A DNA stretch of 64,000 nt. Source: Jiangella muralis. GTDB taxonomy: Bacteria > Actinomycetota > Actinomycetes > Jiangellales > Jiangellaceae. Shown piece after piece: positions 32,681 to 41,940 of this stretch (its first letter is position 1; the number at the start of each line of letters is the position of its first letter). The notes under the pieces are model-generated. The model was not told where the DNA came from. It made no database searches and saw only the letters and a list, made by a program, of their open reading frames with translations. The stretch spans positions 186,001-250,000 of the forward strand of contig NZ_LFXL01000010.1 in the NCBI RefSeq assembly GCF_001270745.1, in the 5' to 3' direction. A program made the translations under genes and the position numbers.

Positions 32681-33191
32681 CGGCGGCGGCGATGCGCTCG
32701 GCCACCGCGCGCGGCTCGGCGCCGGCGGTGTCGACGACGGTGTCGGCGGCGGGCCGCAGCCACGGCAGCGCCGCCGCGTACGGCGCCAGGTGGTCCAGCC
32801 GCCACTGCCGGGCCCCGGCCTCGACGGTGTCGCCGTCGATGCGCTGCCGCAGCGTGTCGTCGTCGGCGTGCAGGAGCACGAGGTGCACCGGGAGACCGGC
32901 CTTCTCCATCCCCGTCCGCAACTCCTGCCAGTACGCCTCGACCAGCACCGTCTGCGGCACCACCAGCGTGCCCCCGACGTAGGCGTGCACCTGGGCGGCG
33001 GTCTCGACCACCAGCCCGCGCCACGGCGGCCAGTCCTGGAAGTCATCGACGGGGACGGAGCCGAGCAGGTGGCGCAGCAGCAAGCCGACGTACTCGGAGT
33101 CGAAGATCCGGGCATCGGGCAGCAGGGCCGTCAGCTCCTTCGCCGTCGTCGTCTTGCCTGCCCCGAACGTCCCGTTCAGCCATACGATCAT
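32670..33191 (-). CDS. TmrB-like P-loop ATP-binding protein
   Basis: 173 residues starting at ATG 33191. MIVWLNGTFGAGKTTTAKEL places the Walker A loop (GTFGAGKT) at residues 7-14 and matches tunicamycin-resistance protein TmrB and related AAA_33-type kinases. RIFDSEYVG and the later TLRQRID lid region support the kinase-like fold. The substrate is unknown; a resistance role is only by analogy. It converges on the GNAT gene with an 11-bp overlap. Confidence 0.82.
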   Translation of the reverse strand: MIVWLNGTFGAGKTTTAKELTALLPDARIFDSEYVGLLLRHLLGSVPVDDFQDWPPWRGLVVETAAQVHAYVGGTLVVPQTVLVEAYWQELRTGMEKAGLPVHLVLLHADDDTLRQRIDGDTVEAGARQWRLDHLAPYAAALPWLRPAADTVVDTAGAEPRAVAERIAAAVRA

Positions 33192-33307
33192 GGGTCCCGA
33201 AAATATCCTGTCCGCACCGGGTCCGGACGGCTCGGACACGCCTAGACTCGTGCGGGTCTGGAACTCCGACGGGGGGTCGGCGCGCGCCGGCCGGGGAGTG
33301 ATGGGTC

Positions 33308-35482
33308 ATGTCCATGACCACGCGCGACAGCGACAGCACGCCGCCTGCAGCAGGCTCGCGACGCCGACTGGGCCCGCTCGTCTGCGGCCGCCGCTCGAAG
33401 TGGGTGGTCCTGGTGTTCTGGCTGGTGCTGCTGGTCGTGGCGTTCCCGCTGTCGGCGAAGCTGACCGGCGCGCAGGACAACGACACCGCATCCTGGCTGC
33501 CCGGCTCGGCCGAGTCGACCCAGGTGTTCGAGGTCCAGCAGGACGCCTTCCAGACCGGCGAGGAGCTGCCGGCCATCATCGTCTACGAGCGGCCGGACGG
33601 CATCACGCCCGCGGACCAGGAGAAGGCCGCTGCCGACGCGCAGGCGTTCGCGGACGTCGAGCACGTCAGCGGCGACGTCGTCGGGCCGATCCCGTCGGAG
33701 GACGGCCAGGCGCTGCAGATCATCGTGCCGATCGATCCCGGCGACGGCGGCTGGTTCGCACTGGGCGACGCCGTCAACGAGATGAACGGCATCGTCAGCG
33801 GCGGGCCCGACGGCCTGAACGCGTACGTCGCCGGGCCGGCCGGTGTGTCCGCCGACTTCGCCGACGCGTTCGAGGGCATCGACGGCACGCTGCTGTACGC
33901 GGCGATGGGCGTCGTCATCGTCATCCTGCTGATCTCGTACCGCAGTCCCTCGCTGTGGTTCATCCCGGTCTTCTCGGCGTTCACCGCGCTCACCGCCGCC
34001 CAGGCCGTCGTCTACCTGCTGGCCGAGTACGCCGGCGTCACCGTCAACGGGCAGACCGCCGGCATCCTGCTGGTGCTGGTGTTCGGCGCGAGCACGGACT
34101 ATGCCTTGCTGCTGATCGCGCGCTATCGCGAGGAGCTGCGCCGCCACGAGGACCGGCACGAGGCCATGGCGTTCGCCCTGCACCGGGCCGGTCCCGCCAT
34201 CGTCGCCAGCGCCGCCACCGTCGCCGTCGGCATGCTGTGTCTGGTGGCCGCGGAGATGAACTCCACCCGCGGCATGGGCCCGGTCCTGGCCATCGGCGTC
34301 CTCATCGGGGTGTCGGCGATGCTCACGCTGCTGCCGGCGCTGCTCGTGGTGACCGGCCGCTGGGTGTTCTGGCCGCTCAAGCCGAAGTACGGATCGGCCG
34401 AGCCGACAGAACGCGGGTTCTGGTCCCGGATCGGCCGGGCCATCGCGCACCGCCCGCGCACGGTGTGGATCGGTACGTCGCTGGCGCTCGGCGCGATGGC
34501 GCTCGGGCTGCTCGGCCTGAACACCGGTGTCATCCAGAACAAGGACGCGTTCATCGACACGCCCGCCTCGATCACCGGAGAGGACGCGCTGGCCCGCCAC
34601 TTCCCCGCCGGAACGGGCAGCCCCGTGATCGTGGTCGCCGACGCGCCCGAGGCCGACGCGGTGCGGCAGGCGTTCGAGGACACCGAGGGCATCGCCGACG
34701 TGGCCGACCCGGTACCGCTGGACGACCGCGTGTACATGGAGGGCACCCTCGAGGCGGCGCCGGACAGCCCGGCCGCGCAGGACACCGTCGAGGCGGTCCG
34801 CGACAGCGTGCACGCCGTCCCCGACGCCGACGCGCTGGTCGGCGGCAACACCGCGATCGCCCTGGATGCGCGCGACGCGTCCAGCCGCGACAGCATCGTG
34901 ATCATGCCGCTGGTGCTGGTGGCGGTGCTCGTCATCCTCATGATCCTGCTGCGCGCGTTCGTGGCGCCGCTAGTCCTCATCGCGACGGTGGTGCTGTCGT
35001 TCGCCGCGGCGCTCGGGCTGAGCTCGCTGATCTTCGAGCACCTCCTGGGCTTCGCCGGCGCCGACACCGCGTTCCCGCTGTTCGTCTTCGTGTTCCTGGT
35101 CGCGCTCGGAATCGACTACAACATCTTCCTGATGACGCGCGTGCACGAGGAGGCGAAACAGCACGGCACCCGACGGGGGGCGCTGATCGGGCTGGCGGCG
35201 ACGGGCGGCGTCATCACGTCGGCCGGGCTGGTGCTGGCGGGGACGTTCGCGGTGCTGGCGACGCTGCCGGTGGTGGCGTTCGCGGAGATCGGGATCGCGG
35301 TGGCGCTGGGCGTGCTGCTGGACACGCTGATCGTGCGGTCCATCCTGGTGACGGCGCTCAACCTCGACATCGGGCGGTTCATGTGGTGGCCCAGCGACCT
35401 GTATCGGCGATCCGAGCCGCCGGCGGCGCTGGTGGCCCGGGAACCGGCTGAGGCGACGGAGACGCCGCGACCCACGCGCTGA
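33308..35482 (+). CDS. MMPL-family RND transporter
   Basis: 724 residues and about 12 membrane helices in two repeats. Each half starts with one helix (VVLVFWLVLLVVAFPLSAKL, then about 380-400), a large extracellular loop and five further helices. Motifs: GASTDYALLLIARYREEL and GIDYNIFLMTRVHEEAK, the two proton-relay Asp-Tyr pairs typical of MMPL proteins. Relatives export lipids or small molecules; MmpL3 is a trehalose monomycolate flippase. The organism need not make mycolates. A TAGACT -10 box at 33243-33248 predicts a leader of about 55 nt. Confidence 0.92.
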   Translation: MSMTTRDSDSTPPAAGSRRRLGPLVCGRRSKWVVLVFWLVLLVVAFPLSAKLTGAQDNDTASWLPGSAESTQVFEVQQDAFQTGEELPAIIVYERPDGITPADQEKAAADAQAFADVEHVSGDVVGPIPSEDGQALQIIVPIDPGDGGWFALGDAVNEMNGIVSGGPDGLNAYVAGPAGVSADFADAFEGIDGTLLYAAMGVVIVILLISYRSPSLWFIPVFSAFTALTAAQAVVYLLAEYAGVTVNGQTAGILLVLVFGASTDYALLLIARYREELRRHEDRHEAMAFALHRAGPAIVASAATVAVGMLCLVAAEMNSTRGMGPVLAIGVLIGVSAMLTLLPALLVVTGRWVFWPLKPKYGSAEPTERGFWSRIGRAIAHRPRTVWIGTSLALGAMALGLLGLNTGVIQNKDAFIDTPASITGEDALARHFPAGTGSPVIVVADAPEADAVRQAFEDTEGIADVADPVPLDDRVYMEGTLEAAPDSPAAQDTVEAVRDSVHAVPDADALVGGNTAIALDARDASSRDSIVIMPLVLVAVLVILMILLRAFVAPLVLIATVVLSFAAALGLSSLIFEHLLGFAGADTAFPLFVFVFLVALGIDYNIFLMTRVHEEAKQHGTRRGALIGLAATGGVITSAGLVLAGTFAVLATLPVVAFAEIGIAVALGVLLDTLIVRSILVTALNLDIGRFMWWPSDLYRRSEPPAALVAREPAEATETPRPTR

Positions 35483-35525
35483 CCCGGCGCGTTCACTGGT
35501 CCCGTGTCGCGCCGGGCCGCAGCCG

Positions 35526-35544
35526 CACGCAAGGATCTTGCGTG
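35526..35544. promoter_or_regulatory. LacI operator in front of the regulator gene
   Basis: CACGCAAGGATCTTGCGTG is a perfect palindrome with 8-bp arms around GAT, 23 nt before ATG 35567. It overlaps the expected -35 region of the TATGCT (35554-35559) leaderless promoter. LacI proteins of this class bind such palindromes, so autoregulation is likely. Confidence 0.75.
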
Positions 35545-35566
35545 ATCTTGTCGTATGCTTTCGCAC

Positions 35567-36592
35567 ATGGCTGGACGACTGACTGAGGTGGCCGCGAAGG
35601 TCGGCGTGAGCGAGGCGACCGTGAGCCGGGTGCTGAACGGGCGCCCGGGGGTGTCCGAGGCCACCCGCGAGGCGGTCCTGACGGCGCTCGACGTGCTGGG
35701 GTACGAGCGGCCGACGAAGCTGCGGGGGGAACGGGCACGGCTGGTGGGGCTGGTGCTGCCGGAGCTGCAGAACCCCATCTTCCCCGCGTTCGCCGACGTC
35801 GTGGGCGGGTCGCTGGCGCAGCAGGGCCTCACGCCGGTGCTGTGCACGCAGACCGTCGGCGGGGTGTCCGAGGCCGACTACATCGAGCTGCTCTTCCAGC
35901 AGCGCGTGTCGGGCGTGCTGTTCGCCGGCGGCCTGTACAGCGGCCGCAACGGCGCACACGACCACTACGCGCGCCTGATCGAGCGCAACCTGCCCACCGT
36001 CATGGTCAACGCGGGCATCGACGAGCTGCCGTTTCCGCGGGTGAGCTGCGACGACGCGGTGGCGACGGAGCAGGCGCTGGGCCACCTGCTGTCGCTGGGG
36101 CACACCCGGATCGCCCTGATCCTGGGGCCGCCGGACCATGTGCCGTCGCAGCGGAAGCTGGCAGCAGCGCACACCAGGCTGGCGGCAGCGGGGCTGGAGC
36201 TCCCCGACGACCACGTCGAGAACGCCATGCACTCCCTGGAAGGCGGCCAGGCCGCCGCCGCCCGCCTCCTTCGCCGCGGCGTCACCGCTCTCATCTGCGC
36301 CAGCGATCCCATCGCCCTCGGCGCCATTCGCGCCGCCAAGCGCGCCGGCCTGCGCGTCCCGCACGACCTCTCCGTCGTGGGCTACGACGACTCCGCCCTG
36401 ATGAACTGCACCGAACCCCCGCTGACGACGGTCCGCCAGCCGATCGAGGCCATGGGCAAGACCGCCGTCGACCTCCTGGTCGGGCTGATCAGCGGGCACC
36501 GGGTCGAGTCGGACGAACTGCTCTTCGAACCGGAACTGGTGGTCAGGGGCTCGACGGCGCCGCCGCCAGCACGGAATCCGGCCGAGATCTAG
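35567..36592 (+). CDS. LacI-family transcriptional regulator of the alpha-glucoside operon
   Basis: 341 residues from ATG 35567, which lies seven bases after TATGCT; an ATG four codons upstream is less likely. The HTH (AGRLTEVAAKVGVSEATVSRVLNGRPGVSEATREAV) is followed by a hinge helix and a periplasmic-binding-protein-like core (about 60-330: LVGLVLPELQNPIFPAFADVV, VMVNAGIDELPFPRVSCDDAVAT, ICASDPIALGAIRAAKRAGLRVPHDLSVVGYDDS). It stands 60 bp upstream of the GH13/ABC genes, the usual position for their repressor. The effector is probably an alpha-glucoside. Confidence 0.92.
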   Translation: MAGRLTEVAAKVGVSEATVSRVLNGRPGVSEATREAVLTALDVLGYERPTKLRGERARLVGLVLPELQNPIFPAFADVVGGSLAQQGLTPVLCTQTVGGVSEADYIELLFQQRVSGVLFAGGLYSGRNGAHDHYARLIERNLPTVMVNAGIDELPFPRVSCDDAVATEQALGHLLSLGHTRIALILGPPDHVPSQRKLAAAHTRLAAAGLELPDDHVENAMHSLEGGQAAAARLLRRGVTALICASDPIALGAIRAAKRAGLRVPHDLSVVGYDDSALMNCTEPPLTTVRQPIEAMGKTAVDLLVGLISGHRVESDELLFEPELVVRGSTAPPPARNPAEI

Positions 36593-36616
36593 TTATTGCA
36601 ACTTTCTGTCTGACTA

Positions 36617-36645
36617 TTGCGCGGCGATGTCGCCGTCGTTACCGT
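36617..36645 (+). promoter_or_regulatory. Promoter of the alpha-glucoside operon
   Basis: TTGCGC (36617-36622), a 17-bp spacer, TACCGT (36640-36645) and seven bases to ATG 36653: a leaderless promoter. TATTGCAA (36594-36601) and TATTGCGC (36615-36622), two turns apart, share the TTGCG core of the palindrome at 35526-35544 and may be weak LacI half-sites. Confidence 0.5.
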
Positions 36646-36652
36646 GACCGCC

Positions 36653-38302
36653 ATGGACAACGCGTGGTGGCGCAGCGCCGTCATCTACCAGGTGTACGTG
36701 CGCAGCTTCGCCGACGGGAACGGTGACGGCACCGGCGACCTGGCCGGCGTCCGGGCCCGGCTGCGCTACCTCGCCGACCTCGGCGTCGACGCGCTGTGGT
36801 TCAGCCCGTGGTACCCGTCGCCGATGGCGGACGGCGGCTACGACGTGGCCGACTACCGGGACATCGACCCGGCCTACGGGACGCTCGACCAGGCCGAGCA
36901 GCTCATCGCCGAGGCGAAGGAGCTGGGCCTGCGCACCATCGTCGACATCGTCCCGAACCACGTGTCCGACCAGCACGCCTGGTTCCGGGCCGCGCTCGAC
37001 GCCGCGCCCGGGTCGCCGGCCCGGCAGCGGTTCTGGTTCCGGCCCGGACGCGGTCCCGGCGGCGCCGAGCCGCCGAACGACTGGAGCTCGATCTTCGGCG
37101 GCTCGGCCTGGACCCGGACGAAGAACGCCGACGGCACGCCCGGCGAGTGGTACCTGCACCTGTTCGCGCCGGAGCAGCCCGACCTCAACTGGACGCACCC
37201 GCTGGTCTGGCACGAGCACGAGCAGATCCTGCGGTTCTGGTTCGACCGCGGCGCCGCCGGCGTGCGCATCGACTCCGCCGGGCTGCTGGCCAAGCACGCC
37301 GACCTCCCCGACGTCGACCCCGCCCACGCGCCCGGCCAGCACGTGCACACCGACCGCGACGAGGTGCACGACATCTACCGCAGCTGGCGGCGGCTGGCCG
37401 ACGGCTACCCGGAGCCCCGGGCGCTGATCGGCGAGATCTGGCTGCCCGACCTCGAACGGCTGGCCCGCTACCTGCGCCCGGGCGAGCTGCACACCGTCTT
37501 CAACTTCGATTTCCTGGCCTGCCCGTGGGAGCCGGCCCGGCTGCGCGAGAGCATCGAGCGGAGCCTGCACTTCCACGAGCGGGTGGACGCCCCCGCCACC
37601 TGGGTGCTGTCCAACCACGACGTCACCCGCCCGGTGACGCGCTACGGCCGGGCCGACACGTCGTTCGCGTTCGAGACGAAGCGGGCGGGCACCGCGTCCG
37701 ACCTGGTCCTCGGCGAGCGACGGGCGAGGGCGGCGGCGCTGCTGATGCTCGCGCTGCCCGGCTCGGCCTACATCTACCAGGGCGAGGAGCTGGGCCTGCC
37801 GGAGGTCGAGGACCTCGCGCCGGAGCGCATCCAGGACCCCATGCACTTCCGCTCCGGCGGCGTGGACCCCGGCCGGGACGGCTCCCGGGTGCCGGTCCCG
37901 TGGAGCGGCGCCGCGCCGCCGTACGGGTTCAGCCCGGACGGCGCGACCGGCGACACCTGGCTGCCGCAGCCCACGACCTGGGCGGGCCTGACGGTCGAGG
38001 CGCAGCAACGCGACCCGGCCTCGACGCTGCGGCTGTACCGGGCGGCGCTGCGGATCCGCAAGGCCCGGCCCGCCCTCGGCGAGGGTGCGCTGACCTGGCT
38101 GGACGCCCCGCCCGACGTGCTCGCGTTCCGGCGCGGCGACGACATCGCGTGCGTCGTCAACCTGTCGGCCGAGCCCGTCGGCCTGCCCGCGCACGAGGAG
38201 GTCCTGCTCGCCAGCGCGGACCTCGACGACGGCCGGCTCGGCCCCGACGCCGCCGTCTGGCTACGACTGCCGACCACTGACAAGGGATGGAGTACGAGAT
38301 GA
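36653..38302 (+). CDS. GH13 alpha-glucosidase
   Basis: 549 residues, intracellular (no signal). Catalytic motifs of GH13: DIVPNHVSD, GVRIDSAG with nucleophile Asp207, GEIW with acid/base Glu261 and LSNHD with Asp323. The N-terminal WWRSAVIYQVYVRSFADGNGDG and the size fit the oligo-1,6-glucosidase/alpha-glucosidase group (GH13_23/30-like). Expected role: hydrolysis of maltose, trehalose-like or isomalto-oligosaccharides imported by the following ABC system. The stop overlaps the binding-protein ATG (ATGA). Confidence 0.92.
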   Translation: MDNAWWRSAVIYQVYVRSFADGNGDGTGDLAGVRARLRYLADLGVDALWFSPWYPSPMADGGYDVADYRDIDPAYGTLDQAEQLIAEAKELGLRTIVDIVPNHVSDQHAWFRAALDAAPGSPARQRFWFRPGRGPGGAEPPNDWSSIFGGSAWTRTKNADGTPGEWYLHLFAPEQPDLNWTHPLVWHEHEQILRFWFDRGAAGVRIDSAGLLAKHADLPDVDPAHAPGQHVHTDRDEVHDIYRSWRRLADGYPEPRALIGEIWLPDLERLARYLRPGELHTVFNFDFLACPWEPARLRESIERSLHFHERVDAPATWVLSNHDVTRPVTRYGRADTSFAFETKRAGTASDLVLGERRARAAALLMLALPGSAYIYQGEELGLPEVEDLAPERIQDPMHFRSGGVDPGRDGSRVPVPWSGAAPPYGFSPDGATGDTWLPQPTTWAGLTVEAQQRDPASTLRLYRAALRIRKARPALGEGALTWLDAPPDVLAFRRGDDIACVVNLSAEPVGLPAHEEVLLASADLDDGRLGPDAAVWLRLPTTDKGWSTR

Positions 38303-39696
38303 GCAGCACACGCAGACACCTGGGCGCCGTGGCCGCGGCCGTGATGGCGGTGAGCCTGGTGGCGGCCTGCGGGTCCGACGACGAGCCTGCGGCCGACGGC
38401 GGCAGCCCGGGCGGCGACGGCGGAGACGAGCAGGTCACCATCAGCGTGAGCAACCTGCCGCCGGCGACGGAGTCGGCCACCCGCGAGGCGTTCCTCGCCC
38501 GCGTCGAGGAGTTCGAGGCGGCCAACCCGAACATCACCGTCGAGCCCAGCGAGTACGAGTGGGACGTGACGACGTTCGCGGCCCAGCTCGCGGGCGGCAC
38601 GCTCCCGACGACGTTCGAGTTCCCGTTCACCGACGGCCAGGCGATGATCGAGCGCGGCCAGTTGGTCGACATCACCGCCGAGGTGCAGGCCCTCCCCTAC
38701 GCCGACAGCTTCAATCCCAGCGTGCTGGAGGTCGCGCAGGACGACAGCGGCAGCATCTTCGCCGTCCCGACCACCGCCTACGGCATGGGGCTGCACTACA
38801 ACCGGGCCATGTTCGAGCAGGCCGGCCTCGACCCGGACACGCCGCCGGCCAGCTGGGCCGAGGTCCGCGAGTACGCCGACGCGATCGCCGAGGCCACCGG
38901 CCAGGCCGGCTTCGCGCAGATGAGCCAGAACAACACCGGCGGCTGGATCCTGACGACCTTGACGTACGCGCTGGGCGGCCGCATGGAGGACGGCTCCGGC
39001 GACGACGTCACCGCCACGCTGGACAACGACGGCACGAAGGCCGCCCTGGAGCTGCTGCGGCAGCTGCGCTGGGAGGACGACGCCATGGGCGACAACTTCC
39101 TGTTCGACTGGGGCACCATCAACCAGGCGTTCGCCGCCGGCCAGGTGGGCATGTACATCGGCGGCTCGGACGTCTACAACAGCCTGGTGACGGAGAACGG
39201 CATCGACCCGGACAGCTACGGGCTGACGGTGCTGCCGCTGGAGGGCGGCGACGCCGGCGTGCTGGGCGGCGGGACGATCGTCGGCGTGCGGCCGGACGCC
39301 AGTGAGGCCGAGCGCGACGCCGCGGTGAAGTGGATCGACTTCTTCTACATGAGCAAGCTGACCCAGCAGGACGCCGCGCTGGCCGACGCCGAGGCGCTGG
39401 TCGCGACGGACGCGCCGCTGGGCACGCCGGCGCTGCCGATCTTCGGGGCCGAGCAGCTGGCGGAGTCCGACGCCTGGGTGGCCGACCTCGTGAACGTGCC
39501 GCTGGAGCAGATGATGCCGTTCAAGGAGAGCATCCTGGACCAGCCGCTGGTGCCGGAGCCGCCGGTGCGGGCCCAGGACCTGTACGCCGAGCTGGACGCC
39601 GTCGTGCAGGCCGTGCTGACCGACGAGAACGCCGACATCGAGGCCCTGCTCGAGACCGCGAACGGCAACGTCAGTTCGCTGGTCGAGGCCGGCTGA
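38299..39696 (+). CDS. ABC transporter extracellular solute-binding lipoprotein (MalE/UgpB type)
   Basis: 465 residues. A signal with lipobox VAAC (about 21-24) marks it as a lipoprotein. Family 1 binding-protein features: EEFEAANPNITVEPSEYEWD, LVDITAEVQ, GLHYNRAMFEQAGLDPDTPPASWAEV and MYIGGSD. ATG 38299 overlaps the GH13 stop and has AAGGG-GGAG upstream; ATG 38287 is an alternative. It delivers alpha-glucosides to the permeases at 39727-41588. There is no dedicated ATPase in the operon, as usual for actinobacterial CUT1 importers that share an MsmK-like ATPase. Confidence 0.92.
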   Translation: MSSTRRHLGAVAAAVMAVSLVAACGSDDEPAADGGSPGGDGGDEQVTISVSNLPPATESATREAFLARVEEFEAANPNITVEPSEYEWDVTTFAAQLAGGTLPTTFEFPFTDGQAMIERGQLVDITAEVQALPYADSFNPSVLEVAQDDSGSIFAVPTTAYGMGLHYNRAMFEQAGLDPDTPPASWAEVREYADAIAEATGQAGFAQMSQNNTGGWILTTLTYALGGRMEDGSGDDVTATLDNDGTKAALELLRQLRWEDDAMGDNFLFDWGTINQAFAAGQVGMYIGGSDVYNSLVTENGIDPDSYGLTVLPLEGGDAGVLGGGTIVGVRPDASEAERDAAVKWIDFFYMSKLTQQDAALADAEALVATDAPLGTPALPIFGAEQLAESDAWVADLVNVPLEQMMPFKESILDQPLVPEPPVRAQDLYAELDAVVQAVLTDENADIEALLETANGNVSSLVEAG

Positions 39697-39726
39697 GGCC
39701 ACGGCGCCGTCGATGGGAGAACCGAG

Positions 39727-40614
39727 GTGAGCGCGACCATCCGCTGGGTCCGCGGCGGTGGGCTGAGCACGCTGCTGCTCCTGCTGCCGTTGCTGCTGGT
39801 GTTCGGCTACTTCGCCTGGTTCCCCATCGGCCGCGCCGTGGTGATGAGCTTCCAGGAGACCAACCTGGTCGCCGACCCGGCGTGGGTCGGCCTGGACAAC
39901 TTCCGGCAGGTCCTCGACGACCCGCTGTTCTGGACGTCGGTGCGCAACACGTTCTTCTTCACCGGGCTGGCGCTGCTGTTCGGCTACCCGGTGCCGCTGG
40001 TGCTGGCGGTGGTGATGAGCGAGCTGCGCCGCGGCAAGGGCCTGTACAGCGGGCTGGCCTACCTGCCGGTCGTGGTGCCGCCGGTGGTGGCGGTGCTGCT
40101 CTGGCGGTTCTTCTACGACGCCAGCCAGACCGGCGTCTTCAACACCATCTTCGGCTGGGTCGGGCTCGGCCCGTTCGCCTGGATCCAGGACGCGTCGTCG
40201 GCGATGCCGTCACTGGTGCTGCAGGCCACGTGGGCCAACGCCGGCGCGACGGTGCTCATCTACCTGGCCGCGCTGACGGCGGTGCGCGGCGACCTGTACG
40301 ACGCGGCCGAGGTCGACGGCGCGGGGCTGTGGCGCAAGATCGGGCACGTCACGCTGCCGCAGCTGCGCGGCGTCCTGCTGATCACGTTGATCCTGCAGGT
40401 CATCGCCACGTTCCAGGTGTTCACCGAGCCGTACCTGATGACGAACGGCGGCCCGCAGAACGCCACCGTCACCGTGCTGCTGCAGATCTACAACTACGCG
40501 TTCCGATTCGGCGACTACGGCGCCGCGACGGCGCTGTCGGTGCTGCTGGCGCTGTTCCTGGCGGTCATGTCCGCCGTCTACTTCCGGCTCACCCGGTCCT
40601 GGAGCACGACATGA
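39727..40614 (+). CDS. Sugar ABC transporter permease (MalF type)
   Basis: 295 residues with six membrane helices. The CUT1 permease loop EAA motif is DAAEVDGAGLWRKIGHVTLPQL (about 194-215). GTG 39727 is preceded by GGAG. The helix-1 segment LLLLLPLLLVFGYFAWFPIGRAVVMSF and the TNGGPQNAT stretch are typical of MalF-like subunits without the long periplasmic loop. Confidence 0.92.
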   Translation: MSATIRWVRGGGLSTLLLLLPLLLVFGYFAWFPIGRAVVMSFQETNLVADPAWVGLDNFRQVLDDPLFWTSVRNTFFFTGLALLFGYPVPLVLAVVMSELRRGKGLYSGLAYLPVVVPPVVAVLLWRFFYDASQTGVFNTIFGWVGLGPFAWIQDASSAMPSLVLQATWANAGATVLIYLAALTAVRGDLYDAAEVDGAGLWRKIGHVTLPQLRGVLLITLILQVIATFQVFTEPYLMTNGGPQNATVTVLLQIYNYAFRFGDYGAATALSVLLALFLAVMSAVYFRLTRSWSTT

Positions 40615-41588
40615 GCGACACCGTGAAGGACGACGTCCGGGTCGCGGCGCCCGCCCCGGCCGCTCCGGCGGCGGAGACCGCCCGCCGGCCGCGGCGGCGC
40701 CTCGACGGCGACGGCGAGCGCGGTCTCCTGTCCGGCTACGACCGGGGCCGCACCGGCACCCGCTGGGGCCTGCGCGCCGCCCAGGGGCTGGTGCTGGTGC
40801 TGCTGGTGGTCGCCAGCCTGGGCCCGATCCTGTGGCTGGCCCGGGCGTCGGTGAGCACCACGCAGGACACGCTGCGCACGCCGATGGCGTTCTGGCCCAG
40901 CGGCATCGACTGGGCGAACCTGTCGACGGCCTGGAACGAGGCGCAGATCAGCCACTACTTCGCCAACACCATGTGGGTGGCGCTGGGCTCCTGGTTCGTG
41001 CAGTTGCTGGTCGCGACGACCGGCGGCTACGTGCTCGCAGTGCTGCGGCCGCGGTACGCCCCGGTGGTGACGGCGGCCGTGCTGGCGACATTGTTCATCC
41101 CCGGCGTGGTGGTGCTGGTGCCGCTGTTCCTGACCGTGCTGGACCTGCCGGTGGTGAACGCGTCGCTGCTGAACACCTACTGGGCGGTGTGGCTGCCGGC
41201 CGGCGCCAACGCGTTCAACGTGCTGCTGGTCAAGCGGTTCATGGACGGCCTGCCGCGCGACGTCTACGAGGCGGCCCGGATGGACGGCGCCGGCCCGCTG
41301 CGCATGCTGTGGTCGGTGGTGCTGCCGATGTCCCGGCCGATCCTCGGCGTCGTCTCGATCTTCGCCTTCCTCAACGCGTGGAAGGACTTCCTCTGGCCGC
41401 AGATCGTGCTGCCGGAGCCGACGCTGCAGCCGCTGTCGGTGCGGCTGCCGCTGATCCGCGACACCGTCGAGCTGGACGTGTTCCTGGCCGCGCTGCTGAT
41501 CTCGATGGCGCTGCCGATCGTGATCTTCCTGGTGTTCCAGCGGCTGTTCCTCCGCGGCGCCGGGCTGGGTGGCGCCGTCAAGGGCTGA
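40611..41588 (+). CDS. Sugar ABC transporter permease (MalG type)
   Basis: 325 residues; the ATG overlaps the MalF-type stop (ATGA). A charged N-terminal extension of about 50 residues (KDDVRVAAPAPAAPAAETARRPRRR) precedes six helices. The EAA loop is EAARMDGAGPLRMLWSVVLPM (about 222-242). The extension is longer than in most MalG proteins and is probably cytoplasmic and disordered. It is the last gene of the LacI-controlled operon. Confidence 0.92.
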   Translation: MSDTVKDDVRVAAPAPAAPAAETARRPRRRLDGDGERGLLSGYDRGRTGTRWGLRAAQGLVLVLLVVASLGPILWLARASVSTTQDTLRTPMAFWPSGIDWANLSTAWNEAQISHYFANTMWVALGSWFVQLLVATTGGYVLAVLRPRYAPVVTAAVLATLFIPGVVVLVPLFLTVLDLPVVNASLLNTYWAVWLPAGANAFNVLLVKRFMDGLPRDVYEAARMDGAGPLRMLWSVVLPMSRPILGVVSIFAFLNAWKDFLWPQIVLPEPTLQPLSVRLPLIRDTVELDVFLAALLISMALPIVIFLVFQRLFLRGAGLGGAVKG

Positions 41589-41665
41589 CGCCGGCCGCCC
41601 CGCCGTCCAGCTCGTGCGCCGCCGCCACCCCGGTGCCCAGGCCGAGGACCAGGCCCGGATCGGCG

Positions 41666-41845
41666 TCACGCAGCTGGCCGGGAGCGGGAGTGCTCACGCG
41701 GCGGTCCGCTCCCGCACGGCGCGTAGTCGGCGGCGTTGAGCGCCCGCACCTCGTCGAAGGTGAGGTCGGCGATGTTCCCGGTGCCGTCGGTGGTGCGGTC
41801 GACGGTGGAGTCGTGCAGCGCGACGAACCGGTCCGGCGCGACGTT
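41666..41845 (-). pseudogene. Glycerophosphodiester phosphodiesterase fragment (decayed)
   Basis: The minus-strand frame from 41845 to 41666 encodes HDSTVDRTTDGTGNIADLTF followed by DEVRALNAADY, the family signature immediately after the first catalytic His of GDPD enzymes. The preceding start region (MTDLTVVTG from 41890) is in another frame and the downstream part ends at a TGA at 41666. No barrel remainder is present, so this is a truncated, frameshifted remnant. The flanking 41589-41693 stretch reads as protein-like (LRDADPGLVLGLGTGVAAAHEL) but I cannot assign it. It lies in the 352-bp gap between the ABC operon and LtrA gene. Confidence 0.6.
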
Positions 41846-41893
41846 CGCAGGCCAGCGAACCCGTCACCACAGTGAGGTCCGTCATGATCATCA

Positions 41894-41925
41894 ACCTTTT
41901 GAGCTGCTATACCGACCGAAAAGGT
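41894..41925. terminator. Possible terminator between ABC operon and LtrA gene
   Basis: ACCTTTT (41894-41900) and AAAAGGT (41919-41925) are perfect 7-bp arms around an 18-nt loop, an AT-rich exception in this region. It partly overlaps the dispersed 12-mer ATGATCATCAAC (41884-41895). It could terminate in either direction. Confidence 0.4.
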
Positions 41926-41940
41926 GGACGGTAGCGGCCG

